64,000 bases of DNA from Flavobacteriales bacterium (GCA_020635875.1 JACJYY010000002.1:186001-250000), one strand, 5' to 3'; shown: positions 44,549 to 54,499, numbered from the stretch's first letter. The notes: generated by a model not told the origin, from the letters alone. Numbers and translations: made by a program.

Positions 44549-45460
44549 TTACAAAACCATCTCATCGTAACTGATAACTACATGATAATGCTTGTCATTA
44601 AAGTATTTTTTGACCTCATTTTCCTGGCCCGTAACCAAGACAAAATCTCCTCCCCATGCGCCTAAACTTTTTATACTTCCCTGATAATCAAGAAATAATT
44701 CTTCTTTGATTGTTTGTGTTCTTAAAAGGTCGGACAAAAATGCTTCGTGTTGATTAATCAAATCCTCAAACTCTCTTAAAGTAGATGCTTCATAGATTTT
44801 CCGAGTATATGACGTAACCTGCTGAATTTCTTTAACACCCACTTGGTGCTCACGGTAACTACGAATGGCCTCTTTGCTATTTCTCTTCTGGTTGAGATAA
44901 ACAAAAAACAACTGGTCTTTAAAAGAAGGATTAAAATCTACCCGATTAAATAAGACACGTTGACTTTTTACCTGATAAAAAATTGGAGAATCTGTTTGCG
45001 CACAAGCAATATCATAACCGCTTCCGCCAAAACTTTTTTGCAATAACTCAAAAGCGTCTATCCTGAACCACTGGGCAATATTATTTATCAAAGTGGAAGA
45101 CGTACCCAATCCCCATTTGCGAGAAAATGTAAGATGAGTGGATACTTCAAAACCATTTGTTGGATGCAGTACAGATGAATTTAATTGGTGGGCTACACGC
45201 AATATATCCCAAAGCGTTTGAGTAATCGGATTAGGATGTTTATCCTCACTCAATACTTGCGCAATAGAAAAAGTATCTGCATACCACATAATGCCATCAA
45301 CATCATAACTTTTCCAAACTATTTTTTGACTTTCATTCTTCGAAACCACTAAATCTTGACCAAACTTTGTAGGAACTGCCAGTGCTTCCGCACCATCCAA
45401 TACAGCATACTCTCCTGAAATCAGTAATTTCCCGTTACTGTAATATCGTACTTCACTCAT
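44549..45460 (-). CDS. GYDIA-type GHMP kinase (mevalonate pathway, probable)
   Basis: A 303-aa small-molecule kinase. It begins YYSNGKLLISGEYAVLDGAEALAVPT, the GHMP substrate start, carries the ATP loop RKWGLGTSSTLINNIAQW at about 113-130, and has the diagnostic G-S-G-Y-D-I-A-C-A. This is the Bacteroidota GYDIA group. It overlaps the HMG-CoA reductase gene by 4 bases, so it is probably the mevalonate or phosphomevalonate kinase of the isoprenoid route. The substrate is inferred from the neighbour. Confidence 0.88.
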   Translation of the reverse strand: MSEVRYYSNGKLLISGEYAVLDGAEALAVPTKFGQDLVVSKNESQKIVWKSYDVDGIMWYADTFSIAQVLSEDKHPNPITQTLWDILRVAHQLNSSVLHPTNGFEVSTHLTFSRKWGLGTSSTLINNIAQWFRIDAFELLQKSFGGSGYDIACAQTDSPIFYQVKSQRVLFNRVDFNPSFKDQLFFVYLNQKRNSKEAIRSYREHQVGVKEIQQVTSYTRKIYEASTLREFEDLINQHEAFLSDLLRTQTIKEELFLDYQGSIKSLGAWGGDFVLVTGQENEVKKYFNDKHYHVVISYDEMVL

Positions 45461-46740
45461 GCCATACTATTTGCGCGCAATTGCTCTATATAATCAACCA
45501 CCTTGTAATGAGTGATGGTTTGGTTTTTAAAATGGGCAATGGCTTGTTCCCTTTCTTCTGGTGTCGCTTTCAATTGATTGAGCATATTTTTTAAATGCAT
45601 TTTCATATGCCCTTTCTGGATACCTGTCGTGGTCAAGGAATTTAACGCTGCAAAGTTTTGGGCTAGACCCGCTACTGCAATAATTTCCATCAGCTCATGT
45701 GCATTGGGATTTTCTAACATTCCTAAAGCGAATTGCACTAACGGATGTAACGAAGTTAAGCCTCCCACGGTACCTACCGCTAATGGCACATCCAACCAAT
45801 AACTGAATATTCCGTTTTCAATTGTAGCGTGAGACAGGCTCGTATACCTTCCGTCTTTTGCGGCATAGGCATGAACTCCCGATTCGATAGCTCTAAAATC
45901 ATTTCCTGTTGCCAAAACAACAGCATCAATACCATTCATTATTCCCTTATTATGGGTTACCGCACGATGAGGTTCAATTTCTGCAATCTTTATAGCCTTG
46001 ATAAACTTTTCGGCATAGGCTTGACCTCCTGACAAATCCTCAACTGGACAAGAAACGGAAGCCCTTACTACACAATTAGGCACATAGTTAGAAAGTATGC
46101 TCATGATTACCTCTACCTCTAGATGCTCTTTTAAATAATCCGCCATCCGTTCCAGACAGGAATTGATAAAATTAGCCCCCATAGAATCCCTTGTATCAAA
46201 AGTCACATGCAATTGATAATAGTTGGCTAATTCATTCGTTTTGTCTCTTAGCTCAACATCCAATATCCCTCCACCACGTTTGCGCATGTTTGCGGTAATG
46301 TCTTCGGTCGATTCAATAATACCTGATTTGTGCAGGTCAAAAAATGAAACTAAATCAGCTTTGTCTTGCGCGAACATAAAATGCACCTGACCAATTTTTT
46401 GGGCAGACAAAACAGCAGCTTTAAACCCCCCTCGTTTTGACCAATATTTGGCGGCTTTAGACGCGGCTGCAACCACCGAACTTTCTTCAATCACCATCGG
46501 AACAGTGACTACCTTATCATTAATGATAAAATTAGGCGCAACTCCCAGTGGCAAATAAAAATTTGAGATTGTATTTTCGATAAATTCATCGTGCAATTTT
46601 TGCAACTGCTTATCTGAATTTAAATATTGTGCTAATACTTTTTTTGATGCCTCTGGACTTTCAGAAAAATAAGTTTCTGTTATCCAATTGATTTTTTCTT
46701 GCTTTGATAATTTCGAAAATCCTTCGATGGTCTTTGTCAT
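45457..46740 (-). CDS. Hydroxymethylglutaryl-CoA reductase, class II (degradative type)
   Basis: A 427-aa enzyme. It has the N-terminal GFSKLSKQEKINW of class II reductases, VPMVIEESSVVAAASKAAKYW with the catalytic Glu, DSMGANFINSCLE (NAD(P)H/substrate block) and HNKGIMNGIDAV with the catalytic Lys. ALAGGLAQN-like VAGLAQNFAAL follows. The class name is degradative, but in Bacteroidota it serves mevalonate formation. It pairs with the adjacent GYDIA kinase. Confidence 0.95.
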   Translation of the reverse strand: MTKTIEGFSKLSKQEKINWITETYFSESPEASKKVLAQYLNSDKQLQKLHDEFIENTISNFYLPLGVAPNFIINDKVVTVPMVIEESSVVAAASKAAKYWSKRGGFKAAVLSAQKIGQVHFMFAQDKADLVSFFDLHKSGIIESTEDITANMRKRGGGILDVELRDKTNELANYYQLHVTFDTRDSMGANFINSCLERMADYLKEHLEVEVIMSILSNYVPNCVVRASVSCPVEDLSGGQAYAEKFIKAIKIAEIEPHRAVTHNKGIMNGIDAVVLATGNDFRAIESGVHAYAAKDGRYTSLSHATIENGIFSYWLDVPLAVGTVGGLTSLHPLVQFALGMLENPNAHELMEIIAVAGLAQNFAALNSLTTTGIQKGHMKMHLKNMLNQLKATPEEREQAIAHFKNQTITHYKVVDYIEQLRANSMA

Positions 46741-46837
46741 AAATCCACTAAAATAATGTACCCCAAAGGTAATTATAAAATGTTATCTTTGAGGGCAATG
46801 ACATTTCTATTGACGTAAAAAAATAATCTTTCTAACC

Positions 46838-47521
46838 ATGGCTGTATTAAAAAAAGATACCTTAGATTTCCTACAAAACCTTTCCCATAATAATAATCGT
46901 GAGTGGTTTACCGAAAATAAAAAAGCCTATACCCATGCACAGGAAAACGTAGCACAGTTCATAGATGATGTCATTTCAAAGATGAATGAGCACGATGATT
47001 TAGAAACCACCAGTGGCAAAAAAAGCCTGTTCCGTATTTATAATGATGTGCGATTCAAAAAAGACAAAACACCTTACAAACCTCGTTTTGCCTTTGGTCT
47101 AAAAAGAGCTACTGACTATAAACGTGGCGGTTATTATATGCACATCGAACCTGGCAAAACCATGATAGGCTGTGGCTTCTTCGCCCCAAATCCACAGGAT
47201 TTATTACGTATTCGAAAAGATATAGAATTCAATTACGAGGAATGGTATGATTTATTGAATGGTGCTAACCTAAAAAACACCTTTGAACCTTTACATGGAG
47301 ACGCCGTGAAAACCGCACCCAAAGGTTTTGACAAAGATCATCCTGCTGTTGAATTGTTACGTTACAAACAATACATTTTCAAAAAAGATTTTACAGACAA
47401 AGAAGTCCTTAGTGAAAATTTTGCCCAAATGGTCAATGACAGTTTTAAAGCTATTAGACCATGGTTTGATTATATGAGTGAGGTTTTGACTACGGATCTC
47501 AATGGAGAAAGTGTTTTGTAA
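46838..47521 (+). CDS. DUF2461 domain protein
   Basis: A 227-aa protein of the DUF2461/TIGR02453 family: TLDFLQNLSHNNNREWFTENK at the start, then the conserved FRIYNDVRFKKDKTPYKPRF and GGYYMHIEPGKTMIGCG. No biochemical function is established. TATCTTTG at 46784-46791 is a -7 element. It precedes the peptide transporter by 32 bases in the same direction. Confidence 0.92.
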   Translation: MAVLKKDTLDFLQNLSHNNNREWFTENKKAYTHAQENVAQFIDDVISKMNEHDDLETTSGKKSLFRIYNDVRFKKDKTPYKPRFAFGLKRATDYKRGGYYMHIEPGKTMIGCGFFAPNPQDLLRIRKDIEFNYEEWYDLLNGANLKNTFEPLHGDAVKTAPKGFDKDHPAVELLRYKQYIFKKDFTDKEVLSENFAQMVNDSFKAIRPWFDYMSEVLTTDLNGESVL

Positions 47522-47553
47522 AAACTATATTTGTGCTTCACAAAACAGCAGTC

Positions 47554-49062
47554 ATGACCAATCATCAACCTCAAGTACTTAATCATCCAGCCGGTTTATT
47601 TGTAATGTTCTTTACAGAAATGTGGGAACGTTTCAGTTATTACGGCATGCGCGCGCTATTAGTCATTTTTTTGATATCCAGTCTTAATGACGGCGGATGG
47701 GCTTGGGACACCGAAAGAGCTATGAGTCTCTATGGAACCTATACTTTTTGCGTGTACTTAACACCTTTGATTGGTGGAATTTTGGCAGACAAAATACTAG
47801 GCTATCGCAAAGCGGTAATTATTGGCGCTTTCATTATGGCGCTAGGACATGCGGCTATGGCTGTCGAAACCGAGCTGTTTTTATACATTGGATTGATTTG
47901 TTTAGTCATTGGAAATGGTTTTTTTAAACCCAATATGACCTCCATGATTGGACACATGTACCATGATACACCCGAGAAAAAGGACGGTGCCTACTCTATC
48001 TTTTATATGGGAGTCAATGCTGGCGCTTTTTTAGGCATTATGTTATGCGGTTACCTTGGCGAAAATGTTTCTTGGGGATTGGGCTTTGGTTTAGCAGGCA
48101 TATTCATGTTTTTTGGATTATTACAGTTTTATTTCACCCAAAATATTTTTGGGGATATTGGTTTGGCTCCTGCCAAAAATCAAGTCTCTAGAGTAGAAAA
48201 TATCCCTGCTAAAATTGTATTCGATCGCCTTGTCGTGGTTTTTATTATTTCGGTATTTACCATATTCTTTTGGGCAGCTTTTGAGCAAGCGGGAGGTTCC
48301 ATGACCATATTTGCTGAAAAATTCACGCAACGCATCTTAACTGGTTCTGCGGGAGCTACCTTTAAAGTTATTGATGCCATTATCACTATTGTGCCCTTAG
48401 CCATTATCTCCTATGTATTGTATCTGTTAATCAAACAAACAGGTAAAAAATATACTTTAGGAAATGGGATTTTAAGTTTGAGTTTTGTAATTATTTGGGG
48501 GATTGTGCTTTGGAAAATCAATAGAGATTTTTCTACCATAGAAACCGAAGTTCCAGCGACATGGTTCGGTATTTTAAACTCATTATTTATCATTGCATTA
48601 GCTCCTGCCTTTTCTAAATGGTGGGAAAGCAAATACAATCTCCCTGCTTCGATGAAATTTGGACTAGGCTTGATTTTATTAGGACTCGGTTTTGGATTTT
48701 TGGCTTACGGAGCATTACCCATTACCAGTACAGAATCCATCGTTAAAGTAAGTATGATCTGGTTGATTTTAGCTTATCTTTTTCACACCTTAGGCGAATT
48801 ATGCCTATCGCCGGTCGGATTATCCTACGTCAGTAAATTAGTACCTGCACAATGGATTGGCGTTACCTTTGGCGCCTTCTATTTCTTTATTGCTATGGGG
48901 AATAAAATGGCTGGAATGTTTGGTGGACAAATTGAAAAAATCACCGCAGAATATTCGCTCACTACCTTCTTTTTAATACTTACCGCTATTCCAATTTTGT
49001 TAGGAGTTATAATCTCGGCAATGCATCCTTTAATTAAGAAATTGATGCATGGGGTGGAGTAA
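47554..49062 (+). CDS. Proton-dependent oligopeptide transporter (POT/PTR2 family)
   Basis: A 502-aa membrane protein. It carries the PTR2 signature FFTEMWERFSYYGMRALLV in TM1 with the ExxER-like motif (E-x-W-E-R-F), GGILADKILGYRKAV in the first cytoplasmic loop and FYMGVNAGAFLG in TM5. About 14 helices are present. It imports di- and tripeptides with protons. TATATTTG at 47526-47533 is the -7 element, which excludes the GTG start inside it. Confidence 0.94.
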   Translation: MTNHQPQVLNHPAGLFVMFFTEMWERFSYYGMRALLVIFLISSLNDGGWAWDTERAMSLYGTYTFCVYLTPLIGGILADKILGYRKAVIIGAFIMALGHAAMAVETELFLYIGLICLVIGNGFFKPNMTSMIGHMYHDTPEKKDGAYSIFYMGVNAGAFLGIMLCGYLGENVSWGLGFGLAGIFMFFGLLQFYFTQNIFGDIGLAPAKNQVSRVENIPAKIVFDRLVVVFIISVFTIFFWAAFEQAGGSMTIFAEKFTQRILTGSAGATFKVIDAIITIVPLAIISYVLYLLIKQTGKKYTLGNGILSLSFVIIWGIVLWKINRDFSTIETEVPATWFGILNSLFIIALAPAFSKWWESKYNLPASMKFGLGLILLGLGFGFLAYGALPITSTESIVKVSMIWLILAYLFHTLGELCLSPVGLSYVSKLVPAQWIGVTFGAFYFFIAMGNKMAGMFGGQIEKITAEYSLTTFFLILTAIPILLGVIISAMHPLIKKLMHGVE

Positions 49063-49079
49063 ATTATTTAGACCAAACA

Positions 49080-49109
49080 TTGCCATTCCAATTTTAGGCA
49101 TTACATTTG
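49080..49109 (+). promoter_or_regulatory. Promoter of the thioredoxin-like gene
   Basis: TTG at 49080-49082, 19-base spacer, TACATTTG at 49102-49109: an exact Bacteroidota consensus. It decides the start codon of the next gene, because an ATG at 49110 would lie at or before the expected transcription start. Confidence 0.7.
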
Positions 49110-49133
49110 ATGAATTCGTTTAAAAAATATAAG

Positions 49134-49673
49134 ATGACTCGATTTTTAATAGTATTTACTTTTACATTACTTACTACTTTAGGATTTGCTCAAGAAATAA
49201 AATGGATGACTTTATCCCAAGCGGTTGAGGCACAGAAAAAAAATCCTAAAAAAATTATGATGGACGTATATACCGATTGGTGTGGCCCATGTAGGATGTT
49301 GGATAAAAACACATTCCAAAACAGTGACGTCGTTAAATACGTTAACGAAAACTTCTACGCAGTTAAGTTTGATGCGGAAAATGGAGAGACTATCACTTTT
49401 AAAGGTAAAGAGTACAAAAATCCTGGTTTTATACCTGGAAAGAAAGGAAGAAAAAGTGTACACCAACTGACCCAAGCTTTTGGCGTAAGCGGTTATCCAA
49501 CGATTCTTTTCTTAGACGAAAAGTCTGACTTAATCATGCCATTAGTGGGATATTACAATCCTCAACAAATTGAGATTTATTTAAAGTTATTTGGTGGTAA
49601 TGATTATAAAAATGTAGAAACCCAAGAAAAATGGGAAGCCTATCAAGCTAACTTTAAACCTACTTTTAAATAA
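49134..49673 (+). CDS. Exported thioredoxin-fold protein
   Basis: A 179-aa protein with a signal peptide (MTRFLIVFTFTLLTTLGFAQ). The thioredoxin domain has W49-C50-G-P-C53 in MMDVYTDWCGPCRML, a DUF255/thioredoxin-7-like start, and the cis-Pro loop GVSGYPTILFLD. It reduces or isomerises disulfides in the periplasm. ATG 49134 fits the upstream promoter better than the in-frame ATG at 49110. A long hairpin 18 bases after its stop probably ends the transcript. Confidence 0.9.
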   Translation: MTRFLIVFTFTLLTTLGFAQEIKWMTLSQAVEAQKKNPKKIMMDVYTDWCGPCRMLDKNTFQNSDVVKYVNENFYAVKFDAENGETITFKGKEYKNPGFIPGKKGRKSVHQLTQAFGVSGYPTILFLDEKSDLIMPLVGYYNPQQIEIYLKLFGGNDYKNVETQEKWEAYQANFKPTFK

Positions 49674-49681
49674 ACATTCGA

Positions 49682-51676
49682 TTATTCAATTACACAATAT
49701 CCCTTTTCGGCAGTAGACTGAAAAGGGATATTGTGTTTTAGCGCCGTTGCTCTCCACTTTTCAATCAATGAAGGATAATTGGAACCATCAGCAATAATAC
49801 GTTTTGGCTTTAACTCATTAATCACTCTTTCTAAATTCACTCTTGAGGAATGCGTTAAAAGAAGTACATCAGGACAAAAGCCCGAAACGTACTCCCCTGT
49901 TTTATCCAATACCAATACTTTTTGATTATTTACACTATGATAATTGTTGAGTGGGGCATACTCTACCGTATCCTTATAAACAGTTGACAAGAATTGTTTT
50001 TCGACAGCATTTTCCTCATTATCTGACTTAAACACTTTCAATCCACCTGACTGTTGATCTATCAAAAGTGTTTTTTTGTACTGATGAAAAACCAAACCCT
50101 TATTATCTACATTATTTATTTTATACAATAAATACCCTTGAAAACATAAGACTCCAATTAGGGTTCCTATTAAACCTAAGCCTTTTCCTCTGTTCAGAAA
50201 ATATAGGACTGATAACAACACGAAGTAACTCAAAACCATAAGTACTCCCGAAAAGTAAATCGCATCAAAAACCCAATCTGATTGCTTAGACAAAACCAAT
50301 GTTACTTTATTTAACCCATTAATCAAAAATTGCAACACTTTAACTAACCACGAGGCATCTGAAAATGAAAGTACAAACAGTGCTGGAAACCCTACTATTA
50401 ATAGTAATGTAAGAATCGGTATAACCAAAATATTCCCTACAAGGAACAATCCAGAAAAATGATGAAAATAAAACAAACTCAACGGCAAAACACCTATCTG
50501 TGCAGCCAGTGAAACATAAACCAAATCCAATCCGTATTGAATCAATGTATGACGACTGTAGTACAATTTCTTGAACAAGGGATAAATCGCCACAATACTA
50601 AACACAGCCACATAACTCAATTGAAAACCAACATCAAAAAGAAACTGAGGTCTACAAATAAGCAAAACAAACATAGACCCAAATAAAGCATTGTAAATAT
50701 TGTGTTCACGTTTGCTTTGTAAGGCAATTGTCAAGAACGAAAACATCGTCACAGCCCGAACTACCGAAGGAGATAAACCCGTAAAAAAAGCGATACCCCA
50801 AAGCATCACAATAATAAGTCCACTACTTATGAGATTTCCGTTTTTTAAACGCTCAAGTGGTTTCAACAACAATCCCAAAAACCACATGATGATCCCAATA
50901 TGCAAACCCGAAATGGCCAAAACATGAACTACACCTGCATTGATATATTGAGTTTTTAACTCTTGTGTCATGGCTTTTTTGTTGCCCAAAAATAAGGCAC
51001 TTATCACATCCATTTGTGCGGATGAAAAACCTAATTCATTCAATAGAGCGATGAGTTGTCGTTTGATTTTTCCTCGCCAAAACAACCAACTATCTACTTC
51101 ATTCAGAATCCAAACATTCTTTTGGTCGATTCTTGCTTTATAATACACACCTTTGAGTGCCATGTATTGCGCATAATCAAATTGACTGGGATGCAGGGGG
51201 CGTTGTAAGGATTCTAACTTGGCATAAAATCGTATGTGCTGTCCTTCGTAAAATGACGGTTTTATAGAATCCCTTTTGATGGAAAGTAGTAAAGTGCCTT
51301 TTGACGGATTACTATTGATATTCTGAATTTCAACTATAAAGGAATCATCTCGAATCGTTTCGGTAACTGTAGCAGTGACAAAGACTTTTTCTGATGTCGT
51401 AAACTGTTTTGAATAATGATTTAGTTGATTTTGTGGTGTATTTATTTTCCAAACACCACACCCCAATATAAATAGCAATCCGTAAATACTAATACTGGAA
51501 ATAAGTTTATGTCTTTTGGCCTTGAGCCAAAAACTAAAAACCCCTACACTTCCGACAATAAAGGCAATGAACAACGTAGCCGCAACTACAATCGGAACAA
51601 CGACATTACGTTCAAGACATATTCCAACAAGAAATGCTAGGCAAAGCCTGATGATTGGGTAGCGGAAAATGGGCAA
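49682..51676 (-). CDS. comEC: ComEC/Rec2 family DNA-uptake channel protein
   Basis: A 664-aa membrane protein. An N-terminal DUF4131-type region (about 1-190) has two or three helices and an OB-like fold (TVTETIRDDSFIVEI). The competence helix bundle follows (about 220-505) with HVLAISGLHIGIIMW and GLSPSVVRAVTMFS. The C-terminal 150 residues lack a clear metallo-beta-lactamase HxHxDH motif, as is common in Bacteroidota. It would carry single-stranded DNA through the inner membrane in natural transformation. The end is encoded in the hairpin at 49692-49736. Confidence 0.9.
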   Translation of the reverse strand: MPIFRYPIIRLCLAFLVGICLERNVVVPIVVAATLFIAFIVGSVGVFSFWLKAKRHKLISSISIYGLLFILGCGVWKINTPQNQLNHYSKQFTTSEKVFVTATVTETIRDDSFIVEIQNINSNPSKGTLLLSIKRDSIKPSFYEGQHIRFYAKLESLQRPLHPSQFDYAQYMALKGVYYKARIDQKNVWILNEVDSWLFWRGKIKRQLIALLNELGFSSAQMDVISALFLGNKKAMTQELKTQYINAGVVHVLAISGLHIGIIMWFLGLLLKPLERLKNGNLISSGLIIVMLWGIAFFTGLSPSVVRAVTMFSFLTIALQSKREHNIYNALFGSMFVLLICRPQFLFDVGFQLSYVAVFSIVAIYPLFKKLYYSRHTLIQYGLDLVYVSLAAQIGVLPLSLFYFHHFSGLFLVGNILVIPILTLLLIVGFPALFVLSFSDASWLVKVLQFLINGLNKVTLVLSKQSDWVFDAIYFSGVLMVLSYFVLLSVLYFLNRGKGLGLIGTLIGVLCFQGYLLYKINNVDNKGLVFHQYKKTLLIDQQSGGLKVFKSDNEENAVEKQFLSTVYKDTVEYAPLNNYHSVNNQKVLVLDKTGEYVSGFCPDVLLLTHSSRVNLERVINELKPKRIIADGSNYPSLIEKWRATALKHNIPFQSTAEKGYCVIE
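49692..49736 (+). terminator. 17-bp perfect hairpin, terminator for the thioredoxin gene inside comEC
   Basis: ACACAATATCCCTTTTC (49692-49708), 11-base loop, exact complement at 49720-49736, followed by TTTTA on the plus strand. On the minus strand the same bases encode the last ~20 codons of comEC. Confidence 0.75.
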
Positions 51677-51687
51677 AAGTATTTTTT

Positions 51688-52188
51688 TTAGTCTAGAATA
51701 TCTTTTGCCTTTACAAAGGTTTGTTTATGATAAGGTTCATTCATGGACGAAATCATCACTCCTTTTTGGGAAGAGGTATGAATGAACAATATTTCGTCGT
51801 CATTAATTTCTATAACCATACCCACATGATTAATAACATCACGTGCAGGATTATTATTAAAAAACAGCAAATCACCTATTTTCAGCTCATCCATGGCTAC
51901 ATCAACACCCTCTTTACTTTGATCAAATGAGCTGCGAGGTAGCGTAATTTCGAATTCCTGAAATACGGCATATATCAAACCTGAACAATCCATGCCGTCT
52001 TCGGTAGTACCTCCTCCTCTATATTTTGTGCCTTCGTATTTTAAAGCGGTTTTAACTATTTTTTTTCGAAGTTTTTTTCCTGATGCTGCCTCGTCATCAT
52101 TAGTATTGGAAAGATTGGAGGTCGCTGGCGCAAAACTCATGAATAACAAGCCAATTATACATACTAAGGTTTTCTGGAGGTTGTTCAT
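51688..52188 (-). CDS. C40 (NlpC/P60) peptidoglycan endopeptidase
   Basis: A 166-aa exported peptidase. A signal peptide precedes the single NlpC/P60 domain with C68 (GMDCSGLIYAVF), H121 (NHVGMVIEI) and a following polar residue region IHTSS. It would cut D-Glu to diaminopimelate bonds in peptidoglycan. The cleavage site after FMSFAPA is plausible. Its start overlaps the stop of lpxB by 4 bases, so it is in the surE-lpxB run. Confidence 0.92.
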   Translation of the reverse strand: MNNLQKTLVCIIGLLFMSFAPATSNLSNTNDDEAASGKKLRKKIVKTALKYEGTKYRGGGTTEDGMDCSGLIYAVFQEFEITLPRSSFDQSKEGVDVAMDELKIGDLLFFNNNPARDVINHVGMVIEINDDEILFIHTSSQKGVMISSMNEPYHKQTFVKAKDILD

Positions 52189-53309
52189 TTTTTTATTTTT
52201 TTTACCGATTTTACCAATAGTTGTGCCACGTTTTCACTTGCACCCGTACCTCCCAACAATTCTTCCAACTTACTATAGTCGGCAATCATTTGAGATCTTC
52301 CCTCTCCCTCTACAATGGTTTTTAATTCGTGCTTTAAGCGCTTGTAAGATAGTTCTTTTTGTATTAATTCTTTAACAATTTCTTTTCCCATAATGAGGTT
52401 AACCAAAGAGATAAATTCTAAATCCACTACTCTCTTGGCAATTTCATAAGAAACTACACTCGAACGATAACAAACTATCTCAGGCACTTTGAACAAAGCA
52501 GTTTCGAGGGTTGCTGTACCTGAGGTTACCATAGCCGCATGTGCGTTATTTAGCAAATCATAGGTCTGATTGGAGACAAAACTAACATTCTCCCCTTTGG
52601 CAAACTGATCATAAAATTCCTTATCCTGACCTGGCGCACCGGCTATCACAAATTGATAATCTGGAAAATCCTTAACTACACTCAACATTAAGTTGAGCAT
52701 TTTGGTAATTTCTTGTTTACGACTTCCTGGCAAAACAGCAATTATGGGTGTTTCTGTCAGGTTATTTTCTTTCCTAAAATCTACATTAGGATTTTGTCTA
52801 AAATTATGAATAGCATCAATCAAAGGGTGTCCTACAAAGGAAACAGGATAATGATGTTTCTTCTCATAAAAGTCTTTTTCGAAAGGGAGTATCACATACA
52901 TTTGATCCACATCTCTTTTGATGGCTTTGATGCGATTTTCTTTCCAAGCCCAGATTTGTGGAGAGATATAATAATGGGTTGGGATTGATTTTTCCTTAGC
53001 CCATCGAGCGATACGCATATTAAATCCCGGGTAATCTATAAAAACTAACACATCGGGCGTAAATTCCTCGATGTCCTTTTTACACACCGAAATATTATTT
53101 AAGATTGTCCGAAGATTGGCCACAACTTCCAGAAAGCCCATAAAGGCTAATTCCTTATAGTGCTTAACTAAAGTTCCTCCTACAGCAGCCATCAAATCAC
53201 CTCCCCAAAACCGAATGTCCGCTGAGTCGTCCAATCGAAAGATTTCTTTCATCAGATTCGACCCATGTAAATCTCCCGAAGCTTCTCCTGCTATGATGTA
53301 GTATTTCAT
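52185..53309 (-). CDS. lpxB: Lipid-A-disaccharide synthase
   Basis: A 374-aa GT19 glycosyltransferase that joins UDP-diacylglucosamine and lipid X. It starts KYYIIAGEASGDLHGSNLM and contains FWGGDLMAAVGG, FIDYPGFNMRIARWAK, YISPQIWAWKENR, LPGSRKQEI and TSGTATLETAL. All are signature blocks. It lies downstream of surE and the small membrane gene in the same direction. Confidence 0.97.
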   Translation of the reverse strand: MKYYIIAGEASGDLHGSNLMKEIFRLDDSADIRFWGGDLMAAVGGTLVKHYKELAFMGFLEVVANLRTILNNISVCKKDIEEFTPDVLVFIDYPGFNMRIARWAKEKSIPTHYYISPQIWAWKENRIKAIKRDVDQMYVILPFEKDFYEKKHHYPVSFVGHPLIDAIHNFRQNPNVDFRKENNLTETPIIAVLPGSRKQEITKMLNLMLSVVKDFPDYQFVIAGAPGQDKEFYDQFAKGENVSFVSNQTYDLLNNAHAAMVTSGTATLETALFKVPEIVCYRSSVVSYEIAKRVVDLEFISLVNLIMGKEIVKELIQKELSYKRLKHELKTIVEGEGRSQMIADYSKLEELLGGTGASENVAQLLVKSVKKIKK

Positions 53310-53321
53310 CGTTTAGAAATC

Positions 53322-53597
53322 TTATATAAATAAACTAACAATGGTAAACAACAAGGCTTGTAGCAGTATCCCTCTCGCCATATAATACTTGTGTTTGTTT
53401 AACAACAAAAAAAACAGGGGCACATTTAATAATTCGCCCAGAGCAATAATTTTGTTCAACGAACCATTTTCAATGAGAGTTGTAATACCATATTCCAAGG
53501 AATAATCCGTAGCAATAGTCAAAAACAAAACTACACCGACAGCTCCTAAAACCATTCCAATTACCATCCCATAAAGTACGCCAATCTTTCTATCCAT
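53322..53597 (-). CDS. Small membrane protein between surE and lpxB
   Basis: A 91-aa protein with three predicted membrane helices (about 8-28, 50-62, 73-90) and no recognised family. Its start overlaps the surE stop by 8 bases and it ends 12 bases before lpxB, so it is cotranscribed with these envelope and stress genes. Confidence 0.65.
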   Translation of the reverse strand: MDRKIGVLYGMVIGMVLGAVGVVLFLTIATDYSLEYGITTLIENGSLNKIIALGELLNVPLFFLLLNKHKYYMARGILLQALLFTIVSLFI

Positions 53598-54363
53598 TGA
53601 TATTCCATTGTTTTAAATGAGCAATCGCTTTATGAGCCGTCATATCAGCTTGCACAGGTACGACTGAGACATAACCATTACGTAATGCCCATTCATCCGT
53701 ATCTTCTCCCGAATCTTGATTGACAAACTCTCCTGTTAACCAGTAATAATCTTGCCCATAAGGATTGGTTCGTTTGTCAAATTTCTCAATCCAAGTTGCT
53801 TTCGCTTGACGGCAAATCTTAACTCCTTTTATTTTTTCCTTTTCTAACTTAGGAAAGTTAACATTGAGCACAACTCCTTCTGGCAAACCTTTTTCTAGAA
53901 CTTCCAACGCTATATCTTTAATATACGACTTAAGACCTTCAAAATCAGCATTCCAGCTGTAATCCAATAACGAAAAACCGATTGCCGGAATCCCCTCAAT
54001 GCCAGCCTCAACAGCTGCACTCATCGTCCCTGAATAGATAACATTAATCGAAGAGTTAGAACCGTGATTAACACCTGAAACGCACAAATCGGGTTTTCTA
54101 CCTAATATTTCATTAACCGCAAACTTTACGCAATCCACTGGAGTCCCAGTACAACTGTAAGCCTCTTTTACCCCTTCGTAATTGATTTTTTCCAGATGCA
54201 AAATACTGTTAATTGTAATGGCATGCCCCATGGCAGACTGCGGACTATCAGGAGCCACCACCACCACATCTCCTATAGTAGTCATAACAGCTATTAAGGC
54301 TTTTATGCCTGGCGCCGCAATCCCATCATCATTAGTTACCAATATCAAAGGTCTGGTTTCCAT
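53590..54363 (-). CDS. surE: 5'/3'-nucleotidase SurE
   Basis: A 257-aa metal-dependent survival nucleotidase. The metal site LVTNDDGIAAPGI (DD at about 11-12) and SPQSAMGHAIT, CTGTPVDCVKFA and SGVNHGSNSSINVIYSGTMSAAVEA are all present, with length as in the family. It dephosphorylates nucleotides. It is first in a minus-strand run with a small membrane gene, lpxB and the C40 peptidase, divergent from the tail-specific protease. Confidence 0.97.
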   Translation of the reverse strand: METRPLILVTNDDGIAAPGIKALIAVMTTIGDVVVVAPDSPQSAMGHAITINSILHLEKINYEGVKEAYSCTGTPVDCVKFAVNEILGRKPDLCVSGVNHGSNSSINVIYSGTMSAAVEAGIEGIPAIGFSLLDYSWNADFEGLKSYIKDIALEVLEKGLPEGVVLNVNFPKLEKEKIKGVKICRQAKATWIEKFDKRTNPYGQDYYWLTGEFVNQDSGEDTDEWALRNGYVSVVPVQADMTAHKAIAHLKQWNING

Positions 54364-54499
54364 CTTGTGTGTTTTTTAATACTTTTGCTAAAGTACATAT
54401 TTTTCTGAGGAATATTATTGGTTAGATATCCTGAATCGGCATCTATTTTGCGGTATTTTCTGCTATATTTATGCCTTGTACTTGCGAATAAAAAAATCA

